In this document: positions 1-11,400 of the stretch, piece after piece
Layout: each line of letters opens with the position of its first letter
How positions within the stretch are numbered: the stretch's first letter is position 1
Assembly (NCBI GenBank): GCA_034440615.1
Contig: JAOTOM010004823.1
Location: 288,501 to 352,500 of the forward strand
Direction: 5' to 3'
DNA from: Ashinkailepas kermadecensis
Taxonomy: Eukaryota; Arthropoda; Thecostraca; Neolepadidae
DNA: 64,000 nt
Made by a program: the position numbers and the translations under genes
The notes under the pieces: generated by a model
Seen by the model: only the letters and a program-made list of their open reading frames with translations
What the model was told of the DNA's origin: nothing
Database searches by the model: none

Positions 1-3000
1 TTCCATAACGCAATCAACTTTTGATCCATGGACATACACACGCTGCACGCGAATACACGTCAAACGCAGTCAGGCGGGCGAATTGTCATTTCGGCTACCA
101 GTTACAAATACCACTGTCGTACTTACGCTTATTGACACGACTGAAGTTGACCCATCCCCGCGAGCTCTAGATTGGCTTTATTTTAAGAACTGGCGAAAAC
201 AATTACCAAGAAAATAATATAAGCAATCCAGGGCAGCATTGCTGTCACGGTTCGGGTGGTGATCATTGAAACGGCGTTGGTGTCTGTATCCTGCCTATTA
301 ATTTCCCCGCAGCTGGCTACGTTTGGCCTCTGCACCGAATTGGCTTGATGTGGTAGGCTAGTGAGAAACTAAACACTGGCAGGTATCAGCTGATGGGTCA
401 CAGGCGCATCCAAAGGATCCCGGGACTCGCCTCCTCTCTCAGCGAAAAAAAAAACCTTTTGCAGCGCGAAAAAAACCTCGAACGTTACATAAAGTTTCCA
501 AAATCTGAGGAGTTTTTCGACTTCAAGGGATGGGACAGTCAGCCCGTTTATTAGCAAATCTTGGTCGCTCCATTGGTAGATCCTCCTTAAGAAACTGCTG
601 GGTACACCTCTGGACGGGTCCCAGCCGGCGTCCATTGATTGGATGTGGTAGGCTTGTGAGAAGCTTAACATCTGAACACCGGCAGGCATCAGCTTACGGG
701 GCGCTCAGTTGGCGCTGGGCGGTGACCGGGTCGTGGCCGGAGGGGAGACGCGCCTGACACGGGCACAGGCCGGGTGTGACCACAACACCAGACAGTCGCG
801 GATTACGGCCCACACCAATAGCACGCCAACACACACCCGCCCACATTGGGGGATTTAGTAACGATTTTTTACTGCAGAATATGTGAGGAAACAGACACCC
901 TTAGCACAGGATTAATGTCCAGCGGACTTGCTTCATCACGGCTACATTTGTAACACACGTCTTTTTTGCTTTCGTGGGTACGAGACCAATACATTTCATG
1001 ATGATTACAACTGACTAAGCTAAATCTAAATAATTATGTCTCTTCTTTAACATCATAATACAAACGTCCGCCATATCCCCGCTCACGATACATTTGTGAC
1101 TGGTGACATTGAATGGTCAATGGCTTTTTCAGCCATGAGTTTGTTGCCAAAGTTACGCATCCAACAGTGTGCGTACTTCCTCATGTTCCTGATAATACCT
1201 TGGATTGCCTACGCTCTTTGTCAGCTTCCACTTCATTTTGGCACGTGTTTCTTCTTGGCTGTATTCCTTCTTTATGATATTGGTCTCAGGGTGTGCAGAA
1301 GGGAGGAATAGTTCAGCCGAGGAGACAATTACATGACCGCAACTAAAGTAGATTAAGACCCATAGCGAAAGGGTGTCAAGTCAGATACCCCAAACCATAA
1401 TTGCAGTCTTAGCAGAGAAACTATTACGCTGGAATGGAAGATAGTAATTATATGCCGATCGACTCATATCGTTCAGCTAATTGAAATATCACGGCACACG
1501 TGCTGTTTGGAAATAAATATACAAGCTACCGCATGGACCACAAGATGGTAGTGCATCCGAGAAGCAAAAAGAGTAGCTCGAAAGTTATTTCCTGTTGTCG
1601 GAAGATAATTACTTAAGGAACATTATGGAGAGAGAGAGAGAGACAAACTAATCGATACACAATATTTGTAAAAGGTTTACCTTTCACCATAAGTCATGAG
1701 CACAAATGGTCTAAAATCGACCCAGCCCATTTTATTCTCTTTCGACTTATTTAATGACTTTCTGGGACTAAAAAACGCACTCGTTGATATGTTTATGCTG
1801 ATCTGCATTGTTTTATGGGCCTGAAGATACACAGGTCATCCCTAAATAAAATATTTCATCGGGCTATAACGTTTTGTCTGGTGACCTGAGCGACTTAAGA
1901 TTGTGCATAGCGAATTAAAGGGACGAGAGAACATCTGGCATCAATTTTCGTCGATTAGAGTGCTGAATTCCATGTCCGCATCAGTGGACATGGAATTCCG
2001 CTGATTCGTAAGTGAATGAAAGCCACACACGGTTAATGTTTCAGGCGAGTGGGTACGCTGGTCACACTGGTGCAGCGTGCTCCACACCCTCCACCCTGCT
2101 CCTAAGCGCACGACTAAGGAATACTCATTGGACGTGATTGAATTCATTGGGGTTCAGAGCCGCCGTAGTTAAGTTCATTCACCAATGCCAGGGGATAAGT
2201 GGATCAAGGTCGCGTAATCAGCGCCGCCTGCTGGTGCTCATTTGGAAACTGCCGACAGCTGTAAACTGCCCACAGCCGTGACGCTGCAGAGGCCGCTCCT
2301 CTGAAGCGGCCTCCGTCAACACCTGTCACCCGGGGTGGGGCACCACTCACCCCTGTCATCAGCATCAGGGGGGGGGGGGGCTGCTCATCACTTACTTCCG
2401 GCACTTACCACACCGGCCGGGTGGAGATGAGGCAGTTCCCTGGCACCTGTATCGGTTATATTCGGGCAGCCGACATCTCCATCTATCCGAAACATATTCG
2501 AATGCATTATTTAAAATCAATTCCGGTGCCCAGGATAGGCTACTCGCGCTCCCTCCGAAATGACGAAAACTACCCGTCCGGTTTGTTAGCTCGCATGATG
2601 ACGCAAACGAATAGGCTCGCCGAAGTGCGTCCGCCTTTGCGCATAAAAAGTAAAAGGTGAGTACTGGAGCGCAATAAGAGGCGTGTTTTCCACCTTACAG
2701 CTAACATTACAGCTTCGCTATGTTTCACTTCGATTTTCATCAGCGAGTGCTAAGTCATTCTCAAGGTCAGATCTAATCTGCCACTTGAGAGAAACAAAAA
2801 AGTATTCTGCGAGTGCAGCTGTCGGTTGTAAAACGAACTTCTGTACTCGCCGTGGACCACTTGCCATGACAAAATGATAGCGATTGTCTCGTCTGACATG
2901 TCAATGGAATTATTGCACAACTGCATAAAATCCATGTTGATAGCTAACAATGAACATAGGGATACACATCCGTCAATGTTATTTGGGCGGGGGGTGGGGA

Positions 3001-3044
3001 GGTGCTCCGGCAGCTTGGTTTGCAATGCTAGATTCACCCTCTTA
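1..3044. other. gene-free interval with a short duplication
   Basis: No exon, RNA gene or complete mobile element could be supported here. About 60 bp is duplicated at roughly 343-398 and 636-697; both copies share TGTGGTAGGCT, GTGAGAA and a CAGGYATCAGCT segment. A short GA repeat lies at 1627-1645 and a G homopolymer near 2370. A minus-strand frame at about 1370-1165 stays open for some 60 codons but has no start and no recognisable similarity. Confidence 0.6.
1965..1998. repeat. perfect 13-bp inverted repeat
   Basis: GAATTCCATGTCC at 1965-1977 is exactly complementary to GGACATGGAATTC at 1986-1998, with an 8-nt loop. It would form a strong hairpin. No gene is attached to it, so its role is unknown. 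Confidence 0.9.
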
Positions 3045-3130
3045 CCGGGGAAACTGTTAGTTAGTTAGTTATTGTGGTTTAGGGGCGCATCGACTGCATA
3101 GGTCATATAGCGCCCATGCCGGGGAAACTG
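3045..3130 (+). mobile_element. tiny retroposon, copy A, with 12-bp target duplication
   Basis: A 62-bp insert (3057-3118) is bracketed by the direct repeat CCGGGGAAACTG at 3045-3056 and 3119-3130. The insert has a (GTTA)n-like head, then GTGGTTTAGGGGCGC, ATCGACTGC, GGTCATATA and GCGCCC. The GGGCGC and GCGCCC ends pair, and GACT can pair inside with GGTC, so the insert folds as a compact hairpin. Related inserts at 24887-24938 and 26079-26134 also carry long direct repeats. Target duplications of 12-14 bp suggest LINE-type target-primed integration; that is inference. Confidence 0.8.
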
Positions 3131-3239
3131 GACAGGATAATGTTTCGAAGGGCATTCCAGCTCCGGTCCAGCTTGACCTGATCGGCCGGATACAGCCGAA
3201 CCAAACCTGGCGTACTGTGCCTAACCTAATCTAACCCAG

Positions 3240-4200
3240 AATCAGCATACAGAATCGCATACGCAAGCATTAATATACACATTAATCTATACATTAATGA
3301 TCTTTGCAATGTTTCCAATTTGGCTAGCTTTTACCTCTTTGCAGACGATAAAGCCATAACTATTACAGCTAATGATCATTTTGAGATACAAACTAAAGTA
3401 GATGAGGTAATACCCAAAATAATTGCATGGTTTCATACCAACAGATTATCTATTAATGCTGATAAGACTGCATACCAAATTTTTTTTCAGGAAACCATGC
3501 GATGACCTTCATGTAAAAATAAATAGTTATAATATTACAAGGCTTATTACAATATTACAACTGCATAAAATATTTAGGTGTATTAATCGATGAAGACATG
3601 ACATGGAAAAGCCATATCAATGCCATTTCTTCAAAAATTAGCAGAAATATTGGTATTATAGGCAAATCTAGGTACTTTCTATCAACTTGTGAATTGCTTC
3701 TTCTGTATAATTATCTAATACTGCCATATCTAAATTACTGTGCTGTTGTCTGGGGAAGTACTTACCACTCTAAGCTTGACAAGATTATTAAGTTGCAGAA
3801 GCGTGTTATTAGGATTGTTGACAAGAAACCTTACTTATACCACACAAATGAATTGTTTATCAAGCATAGAGTTCTTAAGTTTCTGGACATTGTTGATGAA
3901 CAATGCATTTACATCATGCTAGGTTTTCTAAATCACTCATTACCAGCACCTCTTTCGGATATGTTTCAACTTCATCAAGAAGGTGGCCTCAGAGTTAGAC
4001 AACACTTTCAAATACCCTTTTCTGCTATCAATTACAGGATGTTTTCATTACCCTTTATTGCACCAAAAGCGTGGAATAAAATAATCTGCTCTCACTTCCA
4101 TAGGATTGAAGATTTACCTAGGAGTAAAATCATTTTGAAAAAAACATCAGGCAATACATTACTAGAAAATATGAACTTTTTCAATGAATGTCGGTGATAA
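3240..4200 (+). pseudogene. LINE reverse transcriptase remnant (3' part)
   Basis: Conceptual translation gives the end of a non-LTR reverse transcriptase. The palm motif YLFADDKAI is near 3345, with YINDL just upstream. KYLGVLIDEDMTWKSHI starts near 3568, and the thumb/C-terminal region with LDKIIKLQKRVIRIV runs on to a stop at about 4197. The frame carrying FADD closes at 3505 and the KYLGV frame opens later, so at least one frameshift lies between about 3500 and 3570. The 5' end (endonuclease, fingers) is absent, as is usual for 5'-truncated LINE copies. The layout fits the Jockey/CR1 group; the exact clade cannot be assigned. A T-rich tail follows to about 4300. Confidence 0.85.
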
Positions 4201-4907
4201 TGTTGTGCTATGCATGGTGATCTGGTTGTCTTATTCGGATATTTTCGTTAAGTATCATGTTTTCTTTCTTTCTTCTTTCTTCATACTTGGTTTGTCCTTT
4301 CTCCTTAGTGTAGTAATAGTTTAGGAGATGTACGTGCAAGATTAGGGATTTTATATTATTTCCCCATTAACACCTATAGCAGTTTTTTTTTCTGGAGCCC
4401 TCGAAGACGTTACTAGCATTGCTAATTGTCTGAGAGGGCTTCAGGAACATCTTTTACTAATATCTGGTGGCGGGATCCGTCCAGCAAGAAACAGGAGCGG
4501 GGAGTGGTGTGACCTACCTTGACTTGCTTACCATGACCTACTTCTCATCCCTGGAATTTAACGTAATTAGGTCGCACGGGTATGGAAGGGCACTCCTGCC
4601 TACCTATCAATGGGTAGGGGAATTTATTTATTAAAAAAAGAAGCACCAAGACATGGACATAATTTTAGAAATCGGAGCTCCGTTCTCAACACTTCCGGAA
4701 GGAGATCGGCCACCGGGAGCCGCCAGCAGCGTACGAGTCGCGACTACCGTGGAGCAGTGCGGCCGACAGTGCCAAGAGGGTGAGCGCGGCGAGCAGTACC
4801 GCTTGGGATAATATGGAGCGGCAAGTGCCGGCGGCCCATGCGCGATAGCATCACACACGCATACACACCCCGGTACGTGCTATCCGAGCCGCCGTAATGC
4901 GTGTACA
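4201..4907. other. interval without a supported gene
   Basis: The first part (4201-4450) is probably LINE 3' untranslated sequence. From 4630 to 4900 the DNA is GC-rich. On the minus strand, the stretch next to the 37-bp array (4918-4874) reads as an open segment between an AG and a GT dinucleotide, discussed as an exon lead in the findings, but it has no firm homology. Confidence 0.4.
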
Positions 4908-5617
4908 GCACCTCTGTCACCGGTCTGACAGAGGGTAAACTACAGCACCTCTGTCACCGGTCTGACAGAGGGTAAACTACAGCACCTCTGTCACCGGTCT
5001 GACAGAGGGTAAACCACAGTACCTCTGTCACCGGTCTGACAGGGGGTGGACCACAGTACCTCTGTCACCGGTCTGACAGAGGGTAAACTACAGCACCTCT
5101 GTCACCGGTCTGACAGAGGGTAAACCACAGTACCTCTGTCACCGGTCTGACAGGGGGTGGACCACAGTACCTCTGTCACCGGTCTGACAGAGGGTAAACC
5201 ACAGCACCTCTGTCACCGGTCTGACAGAGGGTAAACCACAGTACCTCTGTCACCGGTCTGACAGAGGGTGGACCACAGCACCTCTGTCACCGGTCTGACA
5301 GAGGGTACACCACAGTACCTCTGTCATCGGTCTGACAGAGGGTGGACCACAGCACCTCTGTTGTCACCGGTCTGACAGGGGGTGGACCACAGTACCTCTG
5401 TCACCGGTCTGACAGAGGGTGGACCACAGTACCTCTGTCATCGGTCTGACAGAGGGTGGACCACAGCACCTCTGTCACCGGTCTGACAGGGGGTGGACCA
5501 CAGTACCTCTGTCACCGGTCTGACAGAGGGTGGACTACAGCACCTCTGTCACCGGTCTGACAGAGGGTGGACCACAGCACTTCTGTCACCGGTCTGACAT
5601 AGGGTGAACCACAGTCA
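4908..5617. repeat. 37-bp hairpin minisatellite, about 19 copies
   Basis: The unit repeats every 37 bp (for example CCTCTGTC at 4911, 4948 and 4985). Each unit contains the perfect palindrome CCTCTGTCA-CCGGTC-TGACAGAGG followed by a short variable link such as GTAAACTACAG or GTGGACCACAG. It lies downstream of the last CERK exon seen here, probably in an intron. It only resembles a CRISPR: the links are far too short and are themselves repeated. Confidence 0.95.
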
Positions 5618-5665
5618 GTTATTGTGATTTTAGAGTGCGTCACATGCTATGACAATGTATCGTCC
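5614..5665 (+). mobile_element. degenerate copy of the tiny retroposon (copy D)
   Basis: The sequence AGTTATTGTGATTTTAGAG followed by GCGTCACATGCTATGAC matches the order of blocks in the copy at 3057-3118 (AGTTATTGTGGTTTAGGGG, GCGCATCGACTGCATAGG), but with several changes. No target duplication could be seen, and the closing GCGCCC is lost. Confidence 0.45.
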
Positions 5666-6727
5666 ATCCACATATTAGATAAATAAGTGTACCTCATAAT
5701 TACTGCGTCACAGATAGCAAAGCATAACAAGAAAGGCATGACAAAATGCTACAGGATAAAATTGGAGGGGTTGTGGGGTAATTGCTTTATTCGCACCATA
5801 CACACGGATGGATATTTACTTGCGGTACTTGCGGAGCTGCGTTGCGGTACTGCGGTACTTGCGGAGCTGTGGAGTATGATTTTCTGGCGTACAACCTCTG
5901 ACGCCGGTTACCGTGCACCTATAGCTTAGATCGGTAACATTTATTGGATGAGTGTAAAAATAATAAAATTGAAATAAAACAAAATGAAATATGACGAAAT
6001 AAAATAGCGAGCACATATACACCTATCGATAAGAAGCAGAGGAGCATTCGCATGCAGCGCACGTTCGTCACCGGCACAAATCGTGGAAATATTCCGGTTC
6101 GAAAGGTAGCAGGGTCCCCAAATTCAATGAAATGCGAGCTGTCGTTTGAAATTCCATGAAATTAACACATGAGACACAAGCAGCGTCCCCGACCGTCAGT
6201 GAAAGCATGGCAGCACACCAAAATGCGAGGCACAGACGGTGAGGCGTGGCAACGAGAACGCAGGGGCTTGGCAGCAAGTCATAATCTCCCGTCTGACCTT
6301 ACGGCAGCCTATATACCAGCCCCTCCAGTGTACTTTGTACTTATAACTTATTAGCTTTAGCACTCCTGGGCACTCGCTGTCTTTAAACTCCGTCCCTGAT
6401 CATGACACAAGGGTCGATCTTCCAACCGAACGAACCAGCTTCCTCACACTGCGTGTGAGTTTGTGCGTTATGAGGACACCTTGTGAGGACACGTAATGAG
6501 GACACCTTGTGATAGCATCCTTTCGGAGCGGTCTAACACTCACATAACATTACAGGACAATGCTAGCAAGAGAGTACACTTCAACCAACGCCTTGATGCC
6601 AAACATGCTCTGAACGAAGAGCCAAACCTGACCTGATCTGAAGCAGCACAACCAAACAAACATAACCTGGCCTATCCTATCGTACCTGAACTTACCTTAA
6701 CATACCTGACTATGTGCGGGACTATAG
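5666..6727. other. probable CERK intron, no gene
   Basis: There is nothing coding that I can support. From about 6600 to 6720 the DNA holds degenerate AACCTGACCTG/AACCTGG strings, similar to the TAACC-like tracts elsewhere in the window. A short direct repeat (GCGGTACTTGCGGAGCTG) occurs at 5821 and 5852. Confidence 0.5.
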
Positions 6728-7045
6728 TGACCTACCCATGACCATGCACAGGGCTGCCATGATCTACCTACCTATGACTGTATGGACACCTGTCGTGGCC
6801 GACCCACATAGCTATGTGAACAGATGTAGTGACCTACCCATGACTATGTGCACACCTACCGTGGCTTACCCATGACTATGTACAGGTCTACTGCGAACTA
6901 CCCATGAATATGTGTAGGTCTGCTTCGACCTACCCATGAATATGTGTAGGTCTGCTTCGACCTACCCATGACTGTGTGCACATCCACCGTGACCTACCCA
7001 CGACGATGTGGACAGTTGCTGTGACCTACCCATGACTATGTGCAG
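6728..7045 (-). repeat. 32-bp minisatellite copying the CERK exon D donor
   Basis: On the minus strand each unit carries a version of CATAGTCATGG|GTAGGT, which is the end of CERK exon D plus its 5' splice site. The donor-like hexamer recurs at a 32-bp step: 7024, 6992, 6960, 6928, 6896, 6864 and 6832, then more diverged copies. The most distant unit (about 6728-6762) still carries GCAGCCCTG upstream of the donor, matching the exon's coding bases. So the amplified segment spans roughly 26 nt of exon plus intron. Confidence 0.9.
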
Positions 7046-7107
7046 GGCTGCTGTGACGGGGTCCTGGTTCCCTTGTATGCTGCCACACACCGCGTCCGTG
7101 CTGCCGG
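7030..7107 (-). CDS. ceramide kinase, exon D (GSTD motif)
   Basis: This 78-nt exon runs 7107 to 7030 on the minus strand, between the acceptor TTCTCGACAG and the donor GTAGGT. It begins with CC, which completes the Ala codon left open by exon C (phase 1), then reads GSTDAV and, after nine more residues, DPVTAALHIVMG. In ceramide kinase the segment after the GGDG loop reads PAGSTD followed by a helix ending in HIV.G; sphingosine kinases have PAGSGN at the same place, so this supports CERK. The exon ends in phase 1. Immediately downstream lies a 32-bp array in which this same exon end and donor are repeated about nine times. The next expected segment (the LLRY...GYGFYGD region) was not found in the remaining 7 kb. 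Confidence 0.85.
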
Positions 7108-7136
7108 CTGTCGAGAACATCAGCACATGTCACATT

Positions 7137-7222
7137 CACAAGCCGGCGACAAGCCGGCGACAAGCCGGCGACAAGCCGGCGACAAGCCGGCGACAAGCCG
7201 GCGACAAGCCGGCGACAAACCG
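7137..7222. repeat. 11-bp minisatellite
   Basis: GACAAGCCGGC is repeated about eight times nearly without change, 29 bp upstream (minus strand) of the CERK exon D acceptor. The period is not a multiple of three, so the open frames across it in all registers are artefacts. Confidence 0.95.
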
Positions 7223-7359
7223 GCGGCAAACCGGTCACTGGGGCGGCACACCGACACACACACGAGTCCCAAGGCGCAACATACAGTCATTGTACCCCAT
7301 ACCGTCGGCACGACAACTCCCCCCCCCGCCCCCCACCCACAGACCGTAACGGCGGCAAC

Positions 7360-7625
7360 CTTCAACCGAAACACACCGAGACGCAGACAGAAACGACAGC
7401 AGTCTTCAACCTAGACACACACAGACAGAAACGACATCAGTCATCGACCGAAACACACCGCCAGACAGAAACTGTGGCAGCTTTCAACCGAAACACCGCC
7501 AGACAGAAACGGCGGCAACCTTCAACTGAAACACACCGTCAAAGACAGAAACGGCGGCAACCTTCAACCGAAACACACCGACGCAGACAGAAACGACAGC
7601 AGCCTTCAACCGAAACCCAGGTGAT
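7360..7625. repeat. degenerate ~40-50-bp tandem repeat
   Basis: The blocks CTTCAACCGAAACACACCG and GACAGAAACG alternate five to six times with indels. The array fills much of the short (665-bp) intron between CERK exons C and D. Confidence 0.85.
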
Positions 7626-7772
7626 GTAGCGTGTGGCAGAACTATGTCCGACCGTTTTTGTCTCTATCATCGGGCAGTACTGCCAAACATCGAGCTAAGG
7701 ACGACAGGCTAACCGCAACACTCAGGTGCGGGAGGGGAGGGAGATGCGAGCAGGCGGGGCGACGGAACTGAC

Positions 7773-7962
7773 CGGGAATGACGCCGATGGGCACTGGCGC
7801 GCGGGGCGGCTGATCGGCCGACTGCCGCATCAGCAGGCCGTTCAGCACCTCCATCAGGGTGCCGTCGCCGCCGACAACTACGACGCCATCGCAGTCGCTC
7901 AGCGAGCATTGCTGCATCAGCGAGGACGCTTGGCTGGCGTACGTCGTCTCAATCACCTCGGT
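7773..7962 (-). CDS. ceramide kinase, exon C (DAGK catalytic GGDG motif)
   Basis: This 190-nt exon (7962 to 7773, minus strand) follows the acceptor GTGTCGGCAG and ends at the donor GTCAGT. It encodes TEVIETTYASQASS, then GVVVVGGDGTLMEVLNGLL and PVPIGVIP. The GGDG loop with EVLNGLL is the hallmark of the diacylglycerol-kinase catalytic domain shared by ceramide, sphingosine and acylglycerol kinases. CERK makes ceramide 1-phosphate from ceramide and ATP. The exon starts in phase 0, matching exon B, and ends in phase 1, matching exon D; the joined reading PIGVIPAGSTDAV fits CERK better than its relatives. The acceptor and the first six exon bases are also part of a 90-bp repeat that extends upstream. 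Acylglycerol kinase was considered because of GGDGTL, but the neighbouring exons favour CERK. Confidence 0.88.
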
Positions 7963-8400
7963 CTGCCGACACTAGAGGGTCAGCGTCTGCCGACAGCGGA
8001 GGGTCAGTGTTACCATCTGCCGACACCAATGGGAAGGGGATCAGTGTCTCGGTCTGCCGACACTAGAGGGTCAGCGTCTGCCGACAGCGGAGGGTCAGTA
8101 TTACCATCTGCTGACACCAATGGGAAGGGGATCAGTGTCTCTTTCTGCCAAAACCAGAATGGGGCTGGTAACACCGTATGCCGACACCAGGGGGGGGGGG
8201 GGGTCAGCATCACCATTCTCCAGCACCAGGGGACAGGGGGTCAGTATCACTCCACCAACACCAGAGGGGTAGGGGTGGGGGATTGGCAGCATCACCATTC
8301 GCCAGCACCAGCGGACAGTCAGCATCGCCATTCGCCAGTACCAGGGAACAGGGGATCGGTATCACTGTCTACCAACACCAGATGGGAGGGGAGGGGCAGT
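7961..8400 (-). repeat. 90-bp repeat carrying the exon C acceptor, plus diverged array
   Basis: Two copies of a 90-bp unit lie at 7961-8050 and 8051-8140, each built of three shorter GTCTGCCGAC-type subunits. On the minus strand both units contain CTAGTGTCGGCAG|ACCGAG, which is the CERK exon C acceptor plus the first exon bases; only the copy at 7963 leads into the exon. From 8141 to 8400 a related but diverged array (CACCAGGGG, CAGCATCACCATTC) continues. Confidence 0.88.
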
Positions 8401-11400
8401 ATGCAGGACGAATGGGGCGGCGTTATGTGCTCCACCACTGCCACCATCGGTCCCGACACTGCCTCCAGCCAGTTCTCCGCCGACAGTCGCCAGTGCCCCC
8501 GCGGACACGGCTCGAATATGGTCGGAAAATTAGCCGGAAATTAACGCAGTGCGGTCGCAGCACGGGGCATTGGGTCTACGGCCACAGGCTGTCAGATATC
8601 TCACCATCTTACTTCGGATTCTTCGACACAGAGGCACATTTCCAGGGCATGGTCCAGAGAACCCTGGCTGCGCCCCTGAGTACACAGTACGAGAGGATAG
8701 AAATATGCGGACATTTGTGCATTTTTCTGGCATAGCTATAATGGAACGTTCATGAGCTGTGCGTTCAGGGTAACACCGTTTAACGGGAGAATTTTGGAAG
8801 TGAAAAAGGTTATGCATTCCATTTAATAAAACTAATAAAATTCGCCTTTTAAAACTTGGGTGTTATTCTGAATGCCCGGAAAAAAATCCACTACGAACCT
8901 TGTACGTGTACAATAAATGTCCCACTGAATAGTAGTGCACAGTCATGTTTGTTCGTTGGCCTCCTATATGCCGAGAAGGCACAAGTGACCCACCCCCTCT
9001 TTCGCCGGATCGTGGCGTCTAGGAATGGAATTCCTCTCTCATCCTGTCCTTAACCCGCGGAGTCAGTGGAGGGGACCCCCCCCCTCCCCCTCGGTTTTTC
9101 TGCGATAGCAGCCAAATCAATTGAGACAGCAGCTTCAGACATCTAGTACCTTCAAATGAACACCAAGGGCATTTTATGTTAAAAATTACCTCCGGGCCAT
9201 CTCAGGCCATGTTCTAATGACGTCATAAATTCGTTCGTAGGTGCTGTAGCATCTCAAACGATTGTTGTTATGAGATAAAATCGGACCAATGAACACTAAC
9301 AGATCAATACAGGTGCAGTTGGTGTATCAGAGGTCTTTTGTTACCATGTGACCCAACTAGGCCATTCTGGGTCATATTGATATTATTAATTATATTTAGA
9401 TACGAACGCTTAGGACTGGATAAGATATGCAAGTCATTCTATAATTGATACATTGGTTACCAAAGACATCCTTATATGTGAGGTTATCATAGGTCAAACA
9501 TACATATGTTTGTTTTCAGACACAATACCAGGTCATATTATGACATCACAAACTCAATCGCAGGTGATGCTTTTACCGCCTGACACGGTTGCTTATCATC
9601 CGATACAAATTATTATAGAGGTCAATGTCACCTCATAACCTCAAGTAGGACATACTGGACACAACAGAACACGAGAGAGAATCTCTGTGGTATATACGAA
9701 AGCGTAGGTCCGTTTTCGAGTTTCTCGTAGAAATGCAGCCTATAAACATGTGACGTATTGCACACTCAGCCAAAACGCCCATTTGGTACCTTCTCTCCAG
9801 ATGACCTCACTTGACCCGAGGGCGTCAAGTGCAGATTGTATAATTATTGGCATCTGATGTGATCATCGGCCAATACCCAAGTTCTATATTACTTCAATGC
9901 CCATATTTAAGGTAAAATGTGCACTCTTGGAATCAATCAAATGCTTCCACTTGGTGACCTGCGGCCTCATAGGCGTCATGTCAGATTATACAGATATACA
10001 AAATTGTGTAGCATATACCAAGATCTGTTAGTTTTTCAAGATCCCGCAAAAATGCAGCCTAGAAAATGTGCTGCATTATATGCTGAATCAAAACGGCAAG
10101 ATGACCTCTTCCACTCAGGTAACCTTACTTGACCAGAGGCCAGAAAGTGTTTACATAGTCCATTTTAGGTACACATTGCATGTATTCAACCACAGCTGAG
10201 ATTTTATATTACCCTAATGCCCTGGTTTGTGTTAAAAATATGGACTCTCGAACCTCACCAATGAGCTCCAGGTAAACACAAATTATTTTATCTCGATTAA
10301 AGGTATGTGGCTAGCGAATGCCGTTTGAATCGGTGTAATCGGTTCATTGGCTACAAAAAAGTCCCCCCCCCCCACCCCCCAGTGTCTCGCTTGAGTGCAG
10401 ATATCCCAGTGACTGTCAGGTTAACGAAAATTTGGTGAGAGGATTTCACAGCAACAAGGTTTACATCATGGTCAACAGCCACCAATATATCAACATGTCT
10501 AAATCAAACTGTATCAATGCCAATGATCGATCTTTAGGGTTTCAATTAACAAGCATGCCAAGAGCGGGCCCATCACAAACCCGCTGAGTTGGCGATATTC
10601 CTCCCCTTGAAATTGTAATTCCCCAATTATACGTGTATCTGTACTAACTGAAAAGTGACTCTTCGGCAGAGGAAGATTCAAACTATCAGTCGCATCCAAA
10701 GTTCCCGAAACGAATTCCATGGTACCTTGTGGAGCAGGGGTAGCATGTTTACCCCTCAAAATGGTTTCGGGTGCTCAAAGCACTGAGCATCACGGATGCA
10801 ACCAAACCCCATAAACAGATTGCCCCGATAGCACAGCCGGCTAATACTCCAGCTCGAGTGTGCAGGGTTGCGCAGGGTGAAGTCTACCCACGGGCAGACT
10901 TTTCCTCGGCCGACTCCTTCTCGTGAGATGGTGGTAACTGGAGTGTTCACCGTGTCATGGGCTAAACACTGACCGACCAGCGCTCGCGACATCGGGTTCA
11001 CGGGCATGACCTGCCCCCAAATGGCTCCCTCGGCCCGGTGGCACGACCTCGCCTCGTGTCACCGGAGCAGTCATCTGCTCACCAGGCTCTATAAATCAGG
11101 ATAGCACCGTCATCTGCACAACGTACTACGGCGGGGAATCTGAGGGCAAGCGCGTGAACAGGACCCTCGCAAAGGTGCTGAAAAAGGAACCTTTGTCGTG
11201 TATATAACGTGTATACAACGTGCATGAGTGTGTGCAGTCAAAATCCTCAAATAGGGGACTAAAATATATGTTTAAAACAGCCTTTTAAATCGAACCCGCC
11301 TACCTCGAAACACACAAAAAAAACTTCTCGGAAGTTACGCGAATTACTTCCAGAAAATGTGGGAAAAGTCGCCCAAAGGATGTCCCATAAACTATTGAAA

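Noticed and set aside
1096..1311. Hydrophobic 71-codon plus-strand frame
   Set aside because: No homology, no splice or promoter context; the opposite strand is also open.
4640..4830. Signal-peptide-like minus-strand reading (AVLLAALTLLALSAALLHG)
   Set aside because: No start codon is in frame and the DNA is GC-rich with all frames open, so a hydrophobic run is not strong evidence.
4908..5617. CRISPR array
   Set aside because: The palindromic unit looks CRISPR-like, but the links between hairpins are about 13 nt and mostly the same sequence, there are no cas genes, and the context is an animal genome.
7008..7414. Plus- and minus-strand frames over the 11-bp repeat
   Set aside because: An 11-bp period gives the same peptide repeat in all three registers; these are artefacts.
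7773..7962. Sphingosine kinase or acylglycerol kinase instead of ceramide kinase
   Set aside because: The GGDGTL loop alone fits several kinases, but the next exon reads PAGSTD and the upstream exon matches the CERK PH-like region with RRW and W..LQELL before RPQ.
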